A DNA stretch of 33,261 nucleotides from Xylanimonas cellulosilytica (GTDB lineage Bacteria > Actinomycetota > Actinomycetes > Actinomycetales > Actinomycetaceae), in the NCBI GenBank assembly GCA_001072465.1, contig JVKM01000062.1, positions 6,874-40,134 of the forward strand, read 5' to 3'. The translations under genes were made by a program, and so were the position numbers. Below the pieces are notes generated by a model. The model made no database searches and was not told the DNA's origin. It saw only the letters and a list, made by a program, of their open reading frames with translations. Positions 14,411-23,661 of this stretch are shown piece after piece; position 1 is the stretch's first letter, and the number at the start of each line of letters is the position of its first letter.

Positions 14411-15592
14411 TTAGCGCAGCAGCGTGCCGTCGGGGCCGAGACTGAGGCGCTCGGTGGGGGCGGCGGGGTCGACCTCGCCCTCGGCGAGCTTGCGCTTGAG
14501 TGCGGAGGCCGGGCGCGACACGGGGACGGTGGGCTCGTCGGAGTCGTCGTCGGCGGCGTCCTCCGAGGCGCTCGGGGTTGGTGCCGAGGCCTCGATCGGC
14601 GAGGCTGAGGGGGACTCGACGGGGGTCAGGGAGATGCGCGCCCCCATCGCGGATGCGTGCGAGGGCAGCAGGGGCTCGCCGTCGAGGTCCTTGGCCAGGT
14701 CGTCGAGCATTGAGCGGGCTTCTTCGACGATGGAGGGGTCTTCGGCATGCAGGCCGTGCACGAGCCAGCGCACGAGCGCGATCTCGGATAGGAGCTGGGC
14801 GCGCGTGAAGACGTGCAGGTCGGTGGCGCGGCGCTCGTGGCCATAGGTCTCGCGGAAACGGTCGAGGAATGCGTCGGAGGCGGTGGCCTGGACCCACGCG
14901 ATGTCGAGTGCGGGGTCGCCGACGTGTGCGCTGGTCCAGCCGCCGATGGCGAGGAGTGAGCCGCGCTTGACGGACAGGCAACGCTCCTGGATGTCGCCGT
15001 GGATGGGCGCGGAGGGGAATCGCCACAGGGACACGTCCTCGAGGGCTGCCTCCCAGCGGCTCCACAGGGCGGCGGGGATGGCGACTTCGCGGGCGGCCTC
15101 GTCGAGGAGCGCGAGGTTGCGGTCGCGGCACTCGATGGCCGTGTAGCTGGGCAGGCCAATCGAGGAGAATACGGTCTCGGGGAGGTTGTGCAGGGCCGCG
15201 AGGGCGCGTCCGAGGGACGCGGGCAGCAGGGGATCGGTGTCGAGGTCCTCATCCGTGGGGGCGGTGCCGCCCGGGTCGCGGTGGACGTAGATGGTACCGC
15301 CGTCGCTGGTCTTTGCCTGGCCTGCCAGGCGCGGCACGTCGAAGGGAATGTAGTCGTGGTCGTGTGCCTGGCCGAGCCGATCCAGGATGCCGGAGGTCGC
15401 CTCGAGTGCGGGTCCGGAGACCTCCTCGTGTGGGCAGGTGACGATCCAGCGGTGTCCGGCGGCGTCTTCGATGCCGGTCACGGTGGAGAGCTCGTCGCTG
15501 TAGGTGGGCGGGCGCAGGGCGGTGACGCGCATGCCGGGGACGGCCGCGGTGGCCAGGGCTGCCAGTTCGAGGGGGCTCTTTCGGGAGGTCAT
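14411..15592 (-). CDS. Phosphotransferase (APH-fold) family protein with degenerate catalytic residues
   Basis: A 393-residue protein with the aminoglycoside-phosphotransferase-like fold, judged from the C-lobe. LGRALAALHNLPE comes before PIHGDIQERCLSV and then AIGGWTSAHVGDPALDIAWV. In active relatives the first motif is HGDLHxxN and the second is IDW-x-x-A-x-x-GDP-x-x-D. Here HGD is kept (198-200), but the metal-binding Asn is Cys205 and the metal-binding Asp is Gly218. The second acidic residue, Asp226 of GDP, remains. This suggests a pseudokinase or an altered chemistry. The last 70 residues are a low-complexity Ser/Pro/Glu/Asp tail. ATG 15592 is chosen because the family-like region begins there; the longer open frame to 15766 would overlap the divergent Tad gene. 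Its substrate is unknown. It is divergent from tadA. Confidence 0.82.
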   Translation of the reverse strand: MTSRKSPLELAALATAAVPGMRVTALRPPTYSDELSTVTGIEDAAGHRWIVTCPHEEVSGPALEATSGILDRLGQAHDHDYIPFDVPRLAGQAKTSDGGTIYVHRDPGGTAPTDEDLDTDPLLPASLGRALAALHNLPETVFSSIGLPSYTAIECRDRNLALLDEAAREVAIPAALWSRWEAALEDVSLWRFPSAPIHGDIQERCLSVKRGSLLAIGGWTSAHVGDPALDIAWVQATASDAFLDRFRETYGHERRATDLHVFTRAQLLSEIALVRWLVHGLHAEDPSIVEEARSMLDDLAKDLDGEPLLPSHASAMGARISLTPVESPSASPIEASAPTPSASEDAADDDSDEPTVPVSRPASALKRKLAEGEVDPAAPTERLSLGPDGTLLR

Positions 15593-15735
15593 TGCCTTAA
15601 CGTATCGCGGCTGGGGCCCGGGCGCTCCTCCCCGCGCGGGCGCGAGGAGGATTGAATGGATGTGGGTTTGCTCCTTGCCGAAAAACTCTGTTACTTTCGA
15701 CACATGGGCTTGGTCTGTAGCAAGGAGGCGCAGCG

Positions 15736-16950
15736 ATGGAAGCCACGACGCGCGCACTCGCCGCACGGGTGCGTGAGGACTTAGCCGCGGGCGGAGTCGA
15801 TGCGGCCCGAGACCCTCGATCCGTGCGTCTGCTCATTCACCGCGCCATTGACCGTTTCGCGCCCGACCTGCTGCCCACGGCCCGCGAGCAGGTCGAAGCG
15901 GACCTCATGGACGACATCTGCGGCCTCGGCCCGCTTCAGGCCCTCATGGATGATCCCTCGGTCGAGGAAATCTGGATTAACGCGGCCTCGCGCGTGTTTG
16001 TGGCCCGCTCGGGTGTTGCCGAGCTGACCAGCCTGATCCTCACCGACGAGGACGTGCGCGCACTCGTCGAGCGCATGCTCCACCACTCCGGGCGTAGGCT
16101 CGATCTGTCCAGCCCCTTCGTGGATGCGATGCTCGCGGGCGGGGAGCGCCTCCACGTCGTCATTCCGCCCGTCACGGGATCGTCGTGGAGCGTCAACATC
16201 CGCAAGCACATCCAGCGCGCCCGTACCCTGGACGACCTGGTCGCGGTCGATATGCTCGCCCCTCCGATGCGGGATTTTTTGGCGGCCGCCGTCTCCGTGG
16301 GGCTCTCCGTCCTCGTCTCGGGAGGCACGCAGGCAGGGAAGACGACGCTGCTGCGCGCGCTTGCAGGAGAACTGCCCAGGTCGCGCCGTGTCATCTCCTG
16401 CGAGGAGGTCTTCGAGCTGGGGCTGGCCAACTGGGACCACGTCGCGATGCAGACGCGCCCGGCCGGCGCGGAGGGGACGGGTGAGATCACGCTGCGTGAC
16501 CTCGTGCGCGAATCGCTGCGTATGCGCCCCGAGTACCTGATCGTCGGCGAGGTCCGAGGCCCCGAAGCCCTCGACCTGCTGGTGGCCCTCAACGCGGGCG
16601 TGCCGGGCATGGCGACCGTACACGCGAACTCGGCCCGTGAGGCCCTCGACAAACTCTCGATCCTGCCGCTCCTGGCGGGGGAGAACGTGACGACGGGGTT
16701 CGTCACCCCGACCCTGGCTTCGTCCATCGATCTCGTGTGTCACGTCGAGCGGGGCGCGGACGGGCGGCGCCACGTCGCCGAGATCATGGCGGTCCCTGGG
16801 CGAGTCGAAGGAAATCGGATCGAGACAGCCACCCTCTTCCGCTTCGATGGGTGCCGGTGCGCACGAGGCACGGGCGGCCTCGACCTGCACGATCGTTTTG
16901 CCGCCGCCGGCTTCGACCTCGCGTCCCTTCTGGATTGGGGGCCGGCGTGA
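15736..16950 (+). CDS. tadA: Tad/Flp pilus assembly ATPase (CpaF/TadA family)
   Basis: A 404-residue type II/IV secretion ATPase that powers pilin polymerisation on the cytoplasmic side. The N-terminal part has the family signature GLGPLQALMDDPSVEEIWINAASRVFVARSG. Then come FVDAMLAGGERLHVVIPPV and SWSVNIRKH. Walker A is GGTQAGKTT with Lys202, the Asp/His-box region follows, and Walker B carries Glu272 in YLIVGEVRGPEALDLL. The block GMATVHANSAREALDKLSIL completes the CpaF pattern. ATG 15736 follows AAGGAGG (15722-15728). The stop overlaps the tadB GTG by 4 bp. No TadZ/Ssd-like ParA gene lies upstream, unlike in many actinobacterial Tad loci; a phosphotransferase-like gene is divergent instead. 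Confidence 0.93.
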   Translation: MEATTRALAARVREDLAAGGVDAARDPRSVRLLIHRAIDRFAPDLLPTAREQVEADLMDDICGLGPLQALMDDPSVEEIWINAASRVFVARSGVAELTSLILTDEDVRALVERMLHHSGRRLDLSSPFVDAMLAGGERLHVVIPPVTGSSWSVNIRKHIQRARTLDDLVAVDMLAPPMRDFLAAAVSVGLSVLVSGGTQAGKTTLLRALAGELPRSRRVISCEEVFELGLANWDHVAMQTRPAGAEGTGEITLRDLVRESLRMRPEYLIVGEVRGPEALDLLVALNAGVPGMATVHANSAREALDKLSILPLLAGENVTTGFVTPTLASSIDLVCHVERGADGRRHVAEIMAVPGRVEGNRIETATLFRFDGCRCARGTGGLDLHDRFAAAGFDLASLLDWGPA

Positions 16951-17813
16951 TCGCGATCGTGTGCGGGCTCGTGTTCGGCATCGGCCTCGTGATGGCCGTG
17001 TCCCCCTGGTTCACTCCACGCCCGGCGTGGCGCCCGTGGGGGCCGTGGAAGCGCCTGCGCGAGGACGTGGCCCGCGCCCGCATCCCCGGATTGACGGCCG
17101 TGCGCCTGGTCGCGCTGAGCCTCGGAGTCGGAATCGTCGTCGCGCTCGTCATCCTGGCTGCCACGGGAGCCTGGCCCGTCGCCCTTATCGTCTCCGTCGG
17201 CGTTGCGTTCCTGCCCTACGCGTGGGTCGTCTCGCGCCTGGGTGCACACGCGAAGACTGTTCGGGCCGCCTGGCCCGAGGTTATCGACGCCATGGTGTCC
17301 GGCGTGCGTGCGGGCACGGCGCTACCCCAGGTGCTCTGCGACCTGGCCGAAGAGGGGCCCGTCCCCGTGCGCTTCGCCTTCGAAGCGTTCTCGCGGGATT
17401 ACAGTGCTAACGGCCGTTTCGAGCTCGCCCTGGACAAGATGAAAGAGACGGTCGCCGACCCTGTCGCCGACCGCATCGTCGAGGCGCTGCGCATCGCCCG
17501 ATCCGTCGGCGGGGCGGACCTGACGCGCCTGCTTCAAGACCTCGCCTCGCTCCTGCGCGAGGATGCGCGCGTGCGTGGAGAGCTCGAGGCGCGTCAATCC
17601 TGGACGGTTGGCGCCGCTCGTCTCGGCCTCGCGGCCCCCTGGGTCGTCCTACTTCTCCTGTCGGGAGGAGGGGCCAGCGCACACGTGTGGAACTCGTCGG
17701 GCGGTGTCGCCGTCCTGTGCTCCGGGGCCGGTATCTGCGTCATCGCCTACCTGATCATGAAGGCCATGGGCCGACTGAGTACCGACCCGAGGAACCTTGG
17801 GGGCGTGCGATGA
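16947..17813 (+). CDS. tadB: Tad pilus inner-membrane protein TadB-like (T2SSF domain)
   Basis: A 288-residue membrane protein. An N-terminal hydrophobic helix (1-18) and a second pair at about 50-90 precede the cytoplasmic T2SSF domain. That domain begins near WPEVIDAMVSGVRAGTALPQVLCDLAEEGP and contains RFELALDKMKETVADPVADRIVEALRIARSVGGADLTRLLQDLASLLRED, the usual helical bundle. Two C-terminal membrane segments end the protein. It forms the platform on which the ATPase acts. The frame is open from 16737 inside tadA, but GTG 16947 in GTGA, overlapping the tadA stop by 4 bp, fits both the family length and the operon. The stop overlaps the tadC start as ATGA. Confidence 0.9.
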   Translation: MIAIVCGLVFGIGLVMAVSPWFTPRPAWRPWGPWKRLREDVARARIPGLTAVRLVALSLGVGIVVALVILAATGAWPVALIVSVGVAFLPYAWVVSRLGAHAKTVRAAWPEVIDAMVSGVRAGTALPQVLCDLAEEGPVPVRFAFEAFSRDYSANGRFELALDKMKETVADPVADRIVEALRIARSVGGADLTRLLQDLASLLREDARVRGELEARQSWTVGAARLGLAAPWVVLLLLSGGGASAHVWNSSGGVAVLCSGAGICVIAYLIMKAMGRLSTDPRNLGGVR

Positions 17814-18706
17814 ACCCGTGGATCATGCGCGCCTTCGACCTGGCCGTCGCCCTTATCGCAGGCGCGGGCCTCGTCCTCATCCTGGCCGCCGCCCTCGCAC
17901 GCCGCCCCTCCTTCGTCGACCGCGTCGCGCAGGGCCGCGTGCAGGAGCGCCCGACCTCCATACTTGCCGCGTGGGCGCGCCGCGTGAGCACCTCAGCCCT
18001 TGATTCCCTGGGATCCACCAGCGAATCCGTCGCCCGCAGGCTCGCCCTGGCCGGTATGAACCCGGACGTGTCCGTCTTCCGGCTGCGCCAGGCGGTCGCG
18101 GGGGTCGCCGGCCTCGTCGCCGCATGTGCCCTCGTTGCCGCGCGCCACGCATCCTCCCTGCGAGCCTCTCTCATTCCCCTGTGCGCCTGCGCGCTCGTCG
18201 GCACCCTCCTCGGGGTCGCCGGCATGGACCGCTTCCTCACCATGCGCGCGAACGCCCGCCAGCGCGCGATCGACGCCGCGGTGCCCGACTGCTCGGAACT
18301 CCTCGCGCTCGCGGTGGCCGCCGGCGAGTCGATCCCCGCCGCCATCGAGCGCGTCGCCGGCTGTGCGGGAGGCCCCCTCGGGGCAGAGCTGTCGCTGACA
18401 GCCGGGCACATCCGCAACGGCACGCCCTCCGTGCGCGCTCTCGCTGACCTCGTCGAGCGCACCGAATCCCCGGCCCTCACGCGCCTGAGCCGCACCCTCA
18501 CGACGGCGATCGAGCGCGGCTCGCCCCTGGCCTCGGTCCTGCACGATCAGGCCCGGGACCAGCGCGAACGATCCCTCGCCGCCCTCATGGAAGAGGGTGG
18601 GCGCCGCGAGATCGCGATGCTCCTGCCCGTCGTCTTCCTCATCCTGCCCGTCACCGTCATGTTCGCCCTCTACCCGGGGCTCATCGCCCTGGATTTCACC
18701 CCGTGA
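17810..18706 (+). CDS. tadC: Tad pilus inner-membrane protein TadC-like (T2SSF domain)
   Basis: A 298-residue partner of TadB. N-terminal helix at about 8-25 (LAVALIAGAGLVLILAAALA), a basic soluble stretch, then hydrophobic segments at about 88-105 and 115-135. The T2SSF part begins at AIDAAVPDCSELLALAVAAGESIPAAIERVAG and includes RLSRTLTTAIERGSPLASVLHDQARDQRE. The C-terminal IAMLLPVVFLILPVTVMFALYPGLIAL is the characteristic TadC ending. ATG 17810 overlaps the tadB stop by 4 bp, and the longer upstream frame lies inside tadB. With TadB it should form the hetero-oligomeric platform of the pilus machine. Fifteen bases separate it from the small pilin gene. Confidence 0.9.
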   Translation: MNPWIMRAFDLAVALIAGAGLVLILAAALARRPSFVDRVAQGRVQERPTSILAAWARRVSTSALDSLGSTSESVARRLALAGMNPDVSVFRLRQAVAGVAGLVAACALVAARHASSLRASLIPLCACALVGTLLGVAGMDRFLTMRANARQRAIDAAVPDCSELLALAVAAGESIPAAIERVAGCAGGPLGAELSLTAGHIRNGTPSVRALADLVERTESPALTRLSRTLTTAIERGSPLASVLHDQARDQRERSLAALMEEGGRREIAMLLPVVFLILPVTVMFALYPGLIALDFTP

Positions 18707-18721
18707 AGGAAGGAAACAGTC

Positions 18722-18892
18722 ATGAAGAAACTCTTTCTCAGGAAGGCTCCCCTCGGGGATCGCGGCGACGTGCCCGGGTGGGTCCTCATCACCCTCATGA
18801 CGGCCGCGCTCGTCGTCCTCATCTGGGGTGTTGCCTCGGAGCGGCTCGTGGAGATCTTTAACCGTGCGATGGACTCGATTGCGGGCATCTGA
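18722..18892 (+). CDS. Small Flp-type pilin
   Basis: A 56-residue ORF starting ATG 18722 behind AAGGAAGGAAA. A short basic leader with an RGD segment (residues 14-16) comes before a single hydrophobic helix (about 18-39, WVLITLMTAALVVLIWGVA) and a short amphipathic tail. This is the plan of actinobacterial Flp/DUF4244-like major pilins, cleaved after a Gly by a TadV-type prepilin peptidase; Gly15 followed by Asp is the likely site, though the canonical Glu at +5 is not obvious. Position between tadC and the TadE-like genes is the standard pilin position. It overlaps the start of the next gene. The family call rests on size, topology and context. Confidence 0.75.
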   Translation: MKKLFLRKAPLGDRGDVPGWVLITLMTAALVVLIWGVASERLVEIFNRAMDSIAGI

Positions 18893-19253
18893 GGAGGGAT
18901 CCGAGGTCGTCTCGACGGTCCTCGTCCAGGGCCTCGTCGTCCTCGTCATCCTCCTGCTCATTCAGCTGGCCTTCGCTTCGCACGTGCGCACGATGAGCGT
19001 GAGTGCGGCGTCCGAGGGCGCGCGCCGAGGCGGCCTCCTCGGAGGGGATGAGGACGAGGCCCGGGCGCGCACGGGCGAACTCCTCGACTCTCTCGTGGGG
19101 GCCGCGAAGGATCGCGAGATAGCCGTGGATCGCGAGAGCGACGGCGGAGTCGACGTCCTCACCGTCACCGTGCGCACGCGCCTGCCGCTCGTCGGAGGAC
19201 TCGGGCCGAGGTGGCTGACCGTGCGCGGGCGTGCACTGGTGGAGGGGCCGTGA
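18864..19253 (+). CDS. TadE-like pseudopilin
   Basis: About 129 residues with one N-terminal membrane helix: EEGSEVVSTVLVQGLVVLVILLLIQLAFASHVRTMSVSAASEGARRGG. The small-residue/Glu start before the helix and the later AASEGAR block are the TadE signature. Such proteins are processed like pilins and needed for pilus assembly or stability. The rest (about 65-129) is a small extracellular domain with a beta-rich VDVLTVTVRTRLPLVGG ending. The start is uncertain: GTG 18864 has a GGAG some ten bases upstream and is used here, while TTG 18879 would give a shorter leader. Either way it overlaps the pilin gene in another frame. The TGA overlaps the next GTG by 4 bp. Confidence 0.8.
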   Translation: MRWTRLRASEEGSEVVSTVLVQGLVVLVILLLIQLAFASHVRTMSVSAASEGARRGGLLGGDEDEARARTGELLDSLVGAAKDREIAVDRESDGGVDVLTVTVRTRLPLVGGLGPRWLTVRGRALVEGP

Positions 19254-19648
19254 GCGAGCGCGGAGACGCCAGCGTCGAATTCCTTGGGATTCTCGTCGTC
19301 GTCGTGATCCCGGTGCTCTACATCGTGCTCGCGATCGGCCAGGTGAGCGCGGGGGCGATGGCAGTGGACGCGGGGGCGCGCGAGGCTGCACGTATCCTCG
19401 CCGAGGACCCGGATCGAACGGCCGATGCGTCCCACGCCGTCGCCCTCATCGTCGAGGATTTCGGCGTGAACGCGACCCCCGAGGTGGCCTCGACGTGCGA
19501 GAACTGCCAGCAGGGAGAAGGAGCTGTTGACGTGCGCGTGTCCGTGCAGGTCCCGCTGCCCTTCATGCCCTCCTGGCTCGGCGGCCTCGGCGTGGGTGTC
19601 TCCTCGAGCGCCCGCGCGCCCGTGCGGGAGGTGGTCGCCCGTGAATGA
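19250..19648 (+). CDS. TadE-family pilus-associated protein
   Basis: A 132-residue protein with a hydrophobic N-terminal helix: SERGDASVEFLGILVVVVIPVLYIVLAIGQVSAG, then AGAREAARILAEDP, which matches the TadE domain (small residue, VEF, helix, then A-x-REAAR). The Glu of SVEF is at the +5-like position after a possible Gly cleavage site. The outside domain contains a closely spaced cysteine pair in CENC, possibly a disulfide, and a PFMPSWLGGLGVGVSSSA tail. GTG 19250 overlaps the preceding stop by 4 bp; the longer frame to 19211 is inside the upstream gene. It is a minor pseudopilin by context. Confidence 0.82.
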   Translation: MSERGDASVEFLGILVVVVIPVLYIVLAIGQVSAGAMAVDAGAREAARILAEDPDRTADASHAVALIVEDFGVNATPEVASTCENCQQGEGAVDVRVSVQVPLPFMPSWLGGLGVGVSSSARAPVREVVARE

Positions 19649-20084
19649 GGGGGAGGAGGGACGCGTCGGGATCCTCATGTGCGCGGGCTGCGCCTTCGTG
19701 TGCCTGCTGCTCGTTGTGTCGATCGCGCTCACCGAGGTCGCGATGCAGGATCGTCGCCTTGTGTCCTGCGCCGACGCCTTGGCCAGCGCCGGGGTGTCAG
19801 GAGCCTCCGCGTCAACGGTCTTTGCGGGAGGAAACCTCGGGGTTGACGAGGAGACGGCGAGCTCTCGCGTCGACCGTGCGCTCGCGGGTCTGTCGGACTC
19901 GACGTGCCGGGTCGGGGACGGGGTGAGCGTCTCCTGGGTCAGTGTGAGTAGTGGGGAGGTGGAGGTTGGTGTCAGGGCGCACCCCAGGGTCTCTCTCCTG
20001 CCTCCGCTGCTGCGCAGCGCGGTGGTTCCCGAGCTGGTGAGGACCTCGAGTGCACGCCTGCGCGGGGTGCAGGGGTCACCCTAA
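19641..20084 (+). CDS. Rv3654c/TadG-like secreted protein of the Tad locus
   Basis: A 147-residue protein with an early membrane helix (about 10-30, ILMCAGCAFVCLLLVVSIALTEVAM) followed by QDRRLVSCADALASAGVSGAS. This resembles the small actinobacterial TadE-like proteins at the end of Tad loci (Rv3654c type), where the helix is followed by an ADLAALAAA-like segment. A second Cys in STCRVG could pair with that in SCADAL. The C-terminal half is predicted extracellular. GTG 19641 overlaps the previous gene by 8 bp, and the ORF upstream of it is a shadow. It is the last gene of the operon. The function beyond pilus association is unknown. Confidence 0.72.
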   Translation: MNEGEEGRVGILMCAGCAFVCLLLVVSIALTEVAMQDRRLVSCADALASAGVSGASASTVFAGGNLGVDEETASSRVDRALAGLSDSTCRVGDGVSVSWVSVSSGEVEVGVRAHPRVSLLPPLLRSAVVPELVRTSSARLRGVQGSP

Positions 20085-20131
20085 AGTGGCGTCCGCGACG
20101 GTCACATTGTGGGACGGCGAGGGAAGGTCGG

Positions 20132-21518
<1,387 letters not shown>

Positions 21519-21531
21519 TCCTCTCTCTTTC

Positions 21532-21565
21532 GGTGCCCCGGCGTCCTGTGCGGCGTCGGGGCACC
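21532..21565 (+). terminator. Hairpin terminator after gdhA
   Basis: GGTGCCCCG (21532-21540) pairs with CGGGGCACC (21557-21565), with a partly paired upper stem. It starts 13 bases past the gdhA stop. No T tract follows apart from a short GTCGT. Confidence 0.7.
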
Positions 21566-21642
21566 GTCGTATCTGAGGCCGGCGGGGGAGTAAACCCCGC
21601 CACCGTCGCCCCTTAGCGTTCCTCGTTGGGCGTCCGATCCGC

Positions 21643-21654
21643 TACCCTGGGTGC
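21643..21654 (+). promoter_or_regulatory. -10 element of prfB; probable leaderless GTG start
   Basis: TACCCT at 21643-21648 lies six bases before the GTG at 21655, the spacing expected when transcription begins at the start codon. No Shine-Dalgarno sequence fits in the gap. The -35 is not clear. Confidence 0.4.
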
Positions 21655-22776
21655 GTGGCCATTGAATTTTCTGAAGAGATCCCGTCCCTGCGCACCACGA
21701 TGGAGAACATCGTCGCGGTCGTGCAGCCGGACAAGCTGCGCGAGCAGATCGCCGAGCTGAACGAGAAGGCGGCCGCGCCCGACCTGTGGGACGACCCGAG
21801 CGCCGCCCAGGCCGTCACGAGCGCACTCAGTCACCGCCAGAGCGAGCTGGACCGCATCACGCAGATGAGCGAGCGCATCGACGACCTGGAGGCCATGGTG
21901 GACATGGCCGCCGAGGACCCCGATGAGGGCGCTGACATCCTCGCCGAGGCCGAGGCCGACCTGGAGAAGCTGCGCAAGGACCTGGGAGACCTGGAGATCC
22001 GCACGCTGCTGGACGGCGAGTACGACGAGCGTAACGCCGTCATCACGATCCGAAGCGGCGCGGGCGGTGTGGACGCCGCCGACTTCGCCGAAATCCTCCT
22101 GCGCATGTACCTGCGCTGGGCGGAGCGTCACGGCTACCCGACGAAGGTTATGGACACCTCCTACGCGGAAGAAGCCGGCCTGAAGTCGGCGACCTTCGAG
22201 GTTCAGGCGCCCTACGCGTACGGCACGCTGAGTGTCGAGGCCGGCACCCACCGCCTCGTGCGCATCAGCCCCTTCGACAACCAGGGCCGCCGCCAGACGT
22301 CCTTCGCGGCCGTCGAGGTCATCCCCCTCATCGAGACCACGGACCATATCGAGATCCCCGAGTCCGAGCTGAAGGTGGACGTTTTCCGCTCCTCGGGCCC
22401 CGGCGGCCAGTCCGTGAACACGACCGACTCGGCCGTGCGTATGACCCACATCCCCACGGGCATCGTCGTGTCCATGCAGGATGAGAAGTCCCAGATCCAG
22501 AACCGCGCGGCCGCCCTGCGAGTCCTGCAGTCCCGCCTCCTCGTGCTGCGTCACGAGGAAGAGCAGGCGAAGAAGAAGGAACTCGCCGGCGACGTCAAGG
22601 CCTCGTGGGGCGACCAGATGCGCTCCTACGTGCTCCAGCCGTATCAGATGGTCAAGGACCTGCGCACCGAGTACGAGTCCGGCAACCCCCAGTCCGTCTT
22701 CGATGGTGACATCGACGGCTTCATCAACGCCGGCATCCGCTGGCGCAAGAACGAGCAGAAGGCTGCTCAGGACTGA
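21655..22776 (+). CDS. prfB: Peptide chain release factor 2
   Basis: A 373-residue class I release factor that recognises UGA and UAA stop codons and triggers peptide release on the ribosome. The RF2 anticodon-like tripeptide SPF is at 205-207 ([17 protein letters not shown]). The catalytic GGQ is at 250-252 in [24 protein letters not shown]. The N-terminal helical domain and the [14 protein letters not shown]-terminal region are normal. The reading frame is continuous: there is no early in-frame UGA, so the autoregulatory programmed frameshift of many bacteria is absent. GTG 21655 starts directly after a -10-like hexamer. It lies upstream of ftsEX and smpB, a usual actinobacterial order. Confidence 0.97.
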   Translation: MAIEFSEEIPSLRTTMENIVAVVQPDKLREQIAELNEKAAAPDLWDDPSAAQAVTSALSHRQSELDRITQMSERIDDLEAMVDMAAEDPDEGADILAEAEADLEKLRKDLGDLEIRTLLDGEYDERNAVITIRSGAGGVDAADFAEILLRMYLRWAERHGYPTKVMDTSYAEEAGLKSATFEVQAPYAYGTLSVEAGTHRLVRISPFDNQGRRQTSFAAVEVIPLIETTDHIEIPESELKVDVFRSSGPGGQSVNTTDSAVRMTHIPTGIVVSMQDEKSQIQNRAAALRVLQSRLLVLRHEEEQAKKKELAGDVKASWGDQMRSYVLQPYQMVKDLRTEYESGNPQSVFDGDIDGFINAGIRWRKNEQKAAQD

Positions 22777-22797
22777 GCGACGCCCATACGCGCTACC

Positions 22798-22837
22798 CGG
22801 CCCCGGCCTCGTCGATTCATGAACGAGGCCGGGGCCG
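22798..22837 (+). terminator. Hairpin terminator after prfB
   Basis: CGGCCCCGGCCTCGT (22798-22812) pairs perfectly with ACGAGGCCGGGGCCG (22823-22837) around a 10-base loop. It lies about 20 bases after the prfB stop and separates prfB from ftsE. The rest of the 190-bp gap up to 22966 holds no ORF; the AT-rich stretch at about 22920-22945 probably has the ftsE promoter. Confidence 0.75.
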
Positions 22838-22966
22838 CGCGTGTGTCCAGGCGCCCACAGCGGAGGGCTGAGCGCCACACCGGCGGTTTTCCGCGTGTCG
22901 CAGCCGGGTCGTGACCCGATCGTTACCTAATCTGACAGGGACTATTGACCCCGATCGGACGGTCCC

Positions 22967-23656
22967 ATGATTCGTTTTGAAGATGTCACCATGGTGTACA
23001 CGCCAGGTGCCCAGCCCGCGCTGGACCACGTCTCGCTGGAGGTGGAACGCGAAGAATTCGTGTTCCTCGTCGGCAAGTCAGGTTCCGGCAAATCCACGTT
23101 CCTGCAGCTCGTCATGCGCGAAATGAAGGCGACCAGCGGGAAGGTGTGGGTGCTCGGCAAGGATGTGTCCAAGCTGTCCACGTGGGCCGTTCCGAAGCTG
23201 CGCCGCCAGATCGGCACGGTCTTCCAGGACTTCCGACTGCTGCCCTCCAAGACCGTGTACGAGAACGTCGCTCTGGCCATGCAGGTCATCGGCAAGCCTC
23301 GCCACGCGATCGAGACGGCTGTCCCGGATGCCCTCGAGCTGGTGGGCCTGTCCGGCAAGGAATCGCGCCTGCCGCACGAGCTGTCCGGCGGTGAGGAGCA
23401 GCGTGTCGCGATCGCGCGCGCCATGGTCAACCGCCCCGAGCTGCTGCTCGCGGACGAGCCCACCGGCAACCTTGACCCGGAGACGTCGCTGGGCATCATG
23501 CGTCTCCTCGACCGAATCAATCGCACGGGCACGACCGTCGTCATGGCTACCCACGACGCGGACATCGTGAATCAGATGCGTAAGCGCGTTATCGAGCTCG
23601 CCAGCGGCGACGTCGTGCGCGACCAGAACCGCGGCGTCTACGGGGCCGGGAGGTAA
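22967..23656 (+). CDS. ftsE: Cell division ATP-binding protein FtsE
   Basis: A 229-residue ABC ATPase that with FtsX drives cell-wall hydrolase activation at the division septum. Walker A is GKSGSGKST (36-44), preceded by [11 protein letters not shown]. The Q-loop region is [18 protein letters not shown], an FtsE hallmark. The signature LSGGE is at 139-143 and Walker [14 protein letters not shown] starts at 159, with the switch His in ATHD. All catalytic residues are present. ATG 22967 lacks a strong ribosome binding site. The FtsX gene begins 6 bp after its stop. This is the first gene of ftsE-ftsX-M23 peptidase. Confidence 0.96.
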   Translation: MIRFEDVTMVYTPGAQPALDHVSLEVEREEFVFLVGKSGSGKSTFLQLVMREMKATSGKVWVLGKDVSKLSTWAVPKLRRQIGTVFQDFRLLPSKTVYENVALAMQVIGKPRHAIETAVPDALELVGLSGKESRLPHELSGGEEQRVAIARAMVNRPELLLADEPTGNLDPETSLGIMRLLDRINRTGTTVVMATHDADIVNQMRKRVIELASGDVVRDQNRGVYGAGR

Positions 23657-23661
23657 GACCA

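Noticed and set aside
14411-15592. Antibiotic (macrolide or aminoglycoside) resistance kinase
   Set aside because: The fold is similar, but two metal-binding residues are missing and nothing points to an antibiotic substrate.
21655-21760. Programmed frameshift site in prfB
   Set aside because: The frame is continuous through the N-terminal region with no in-frame UGA.
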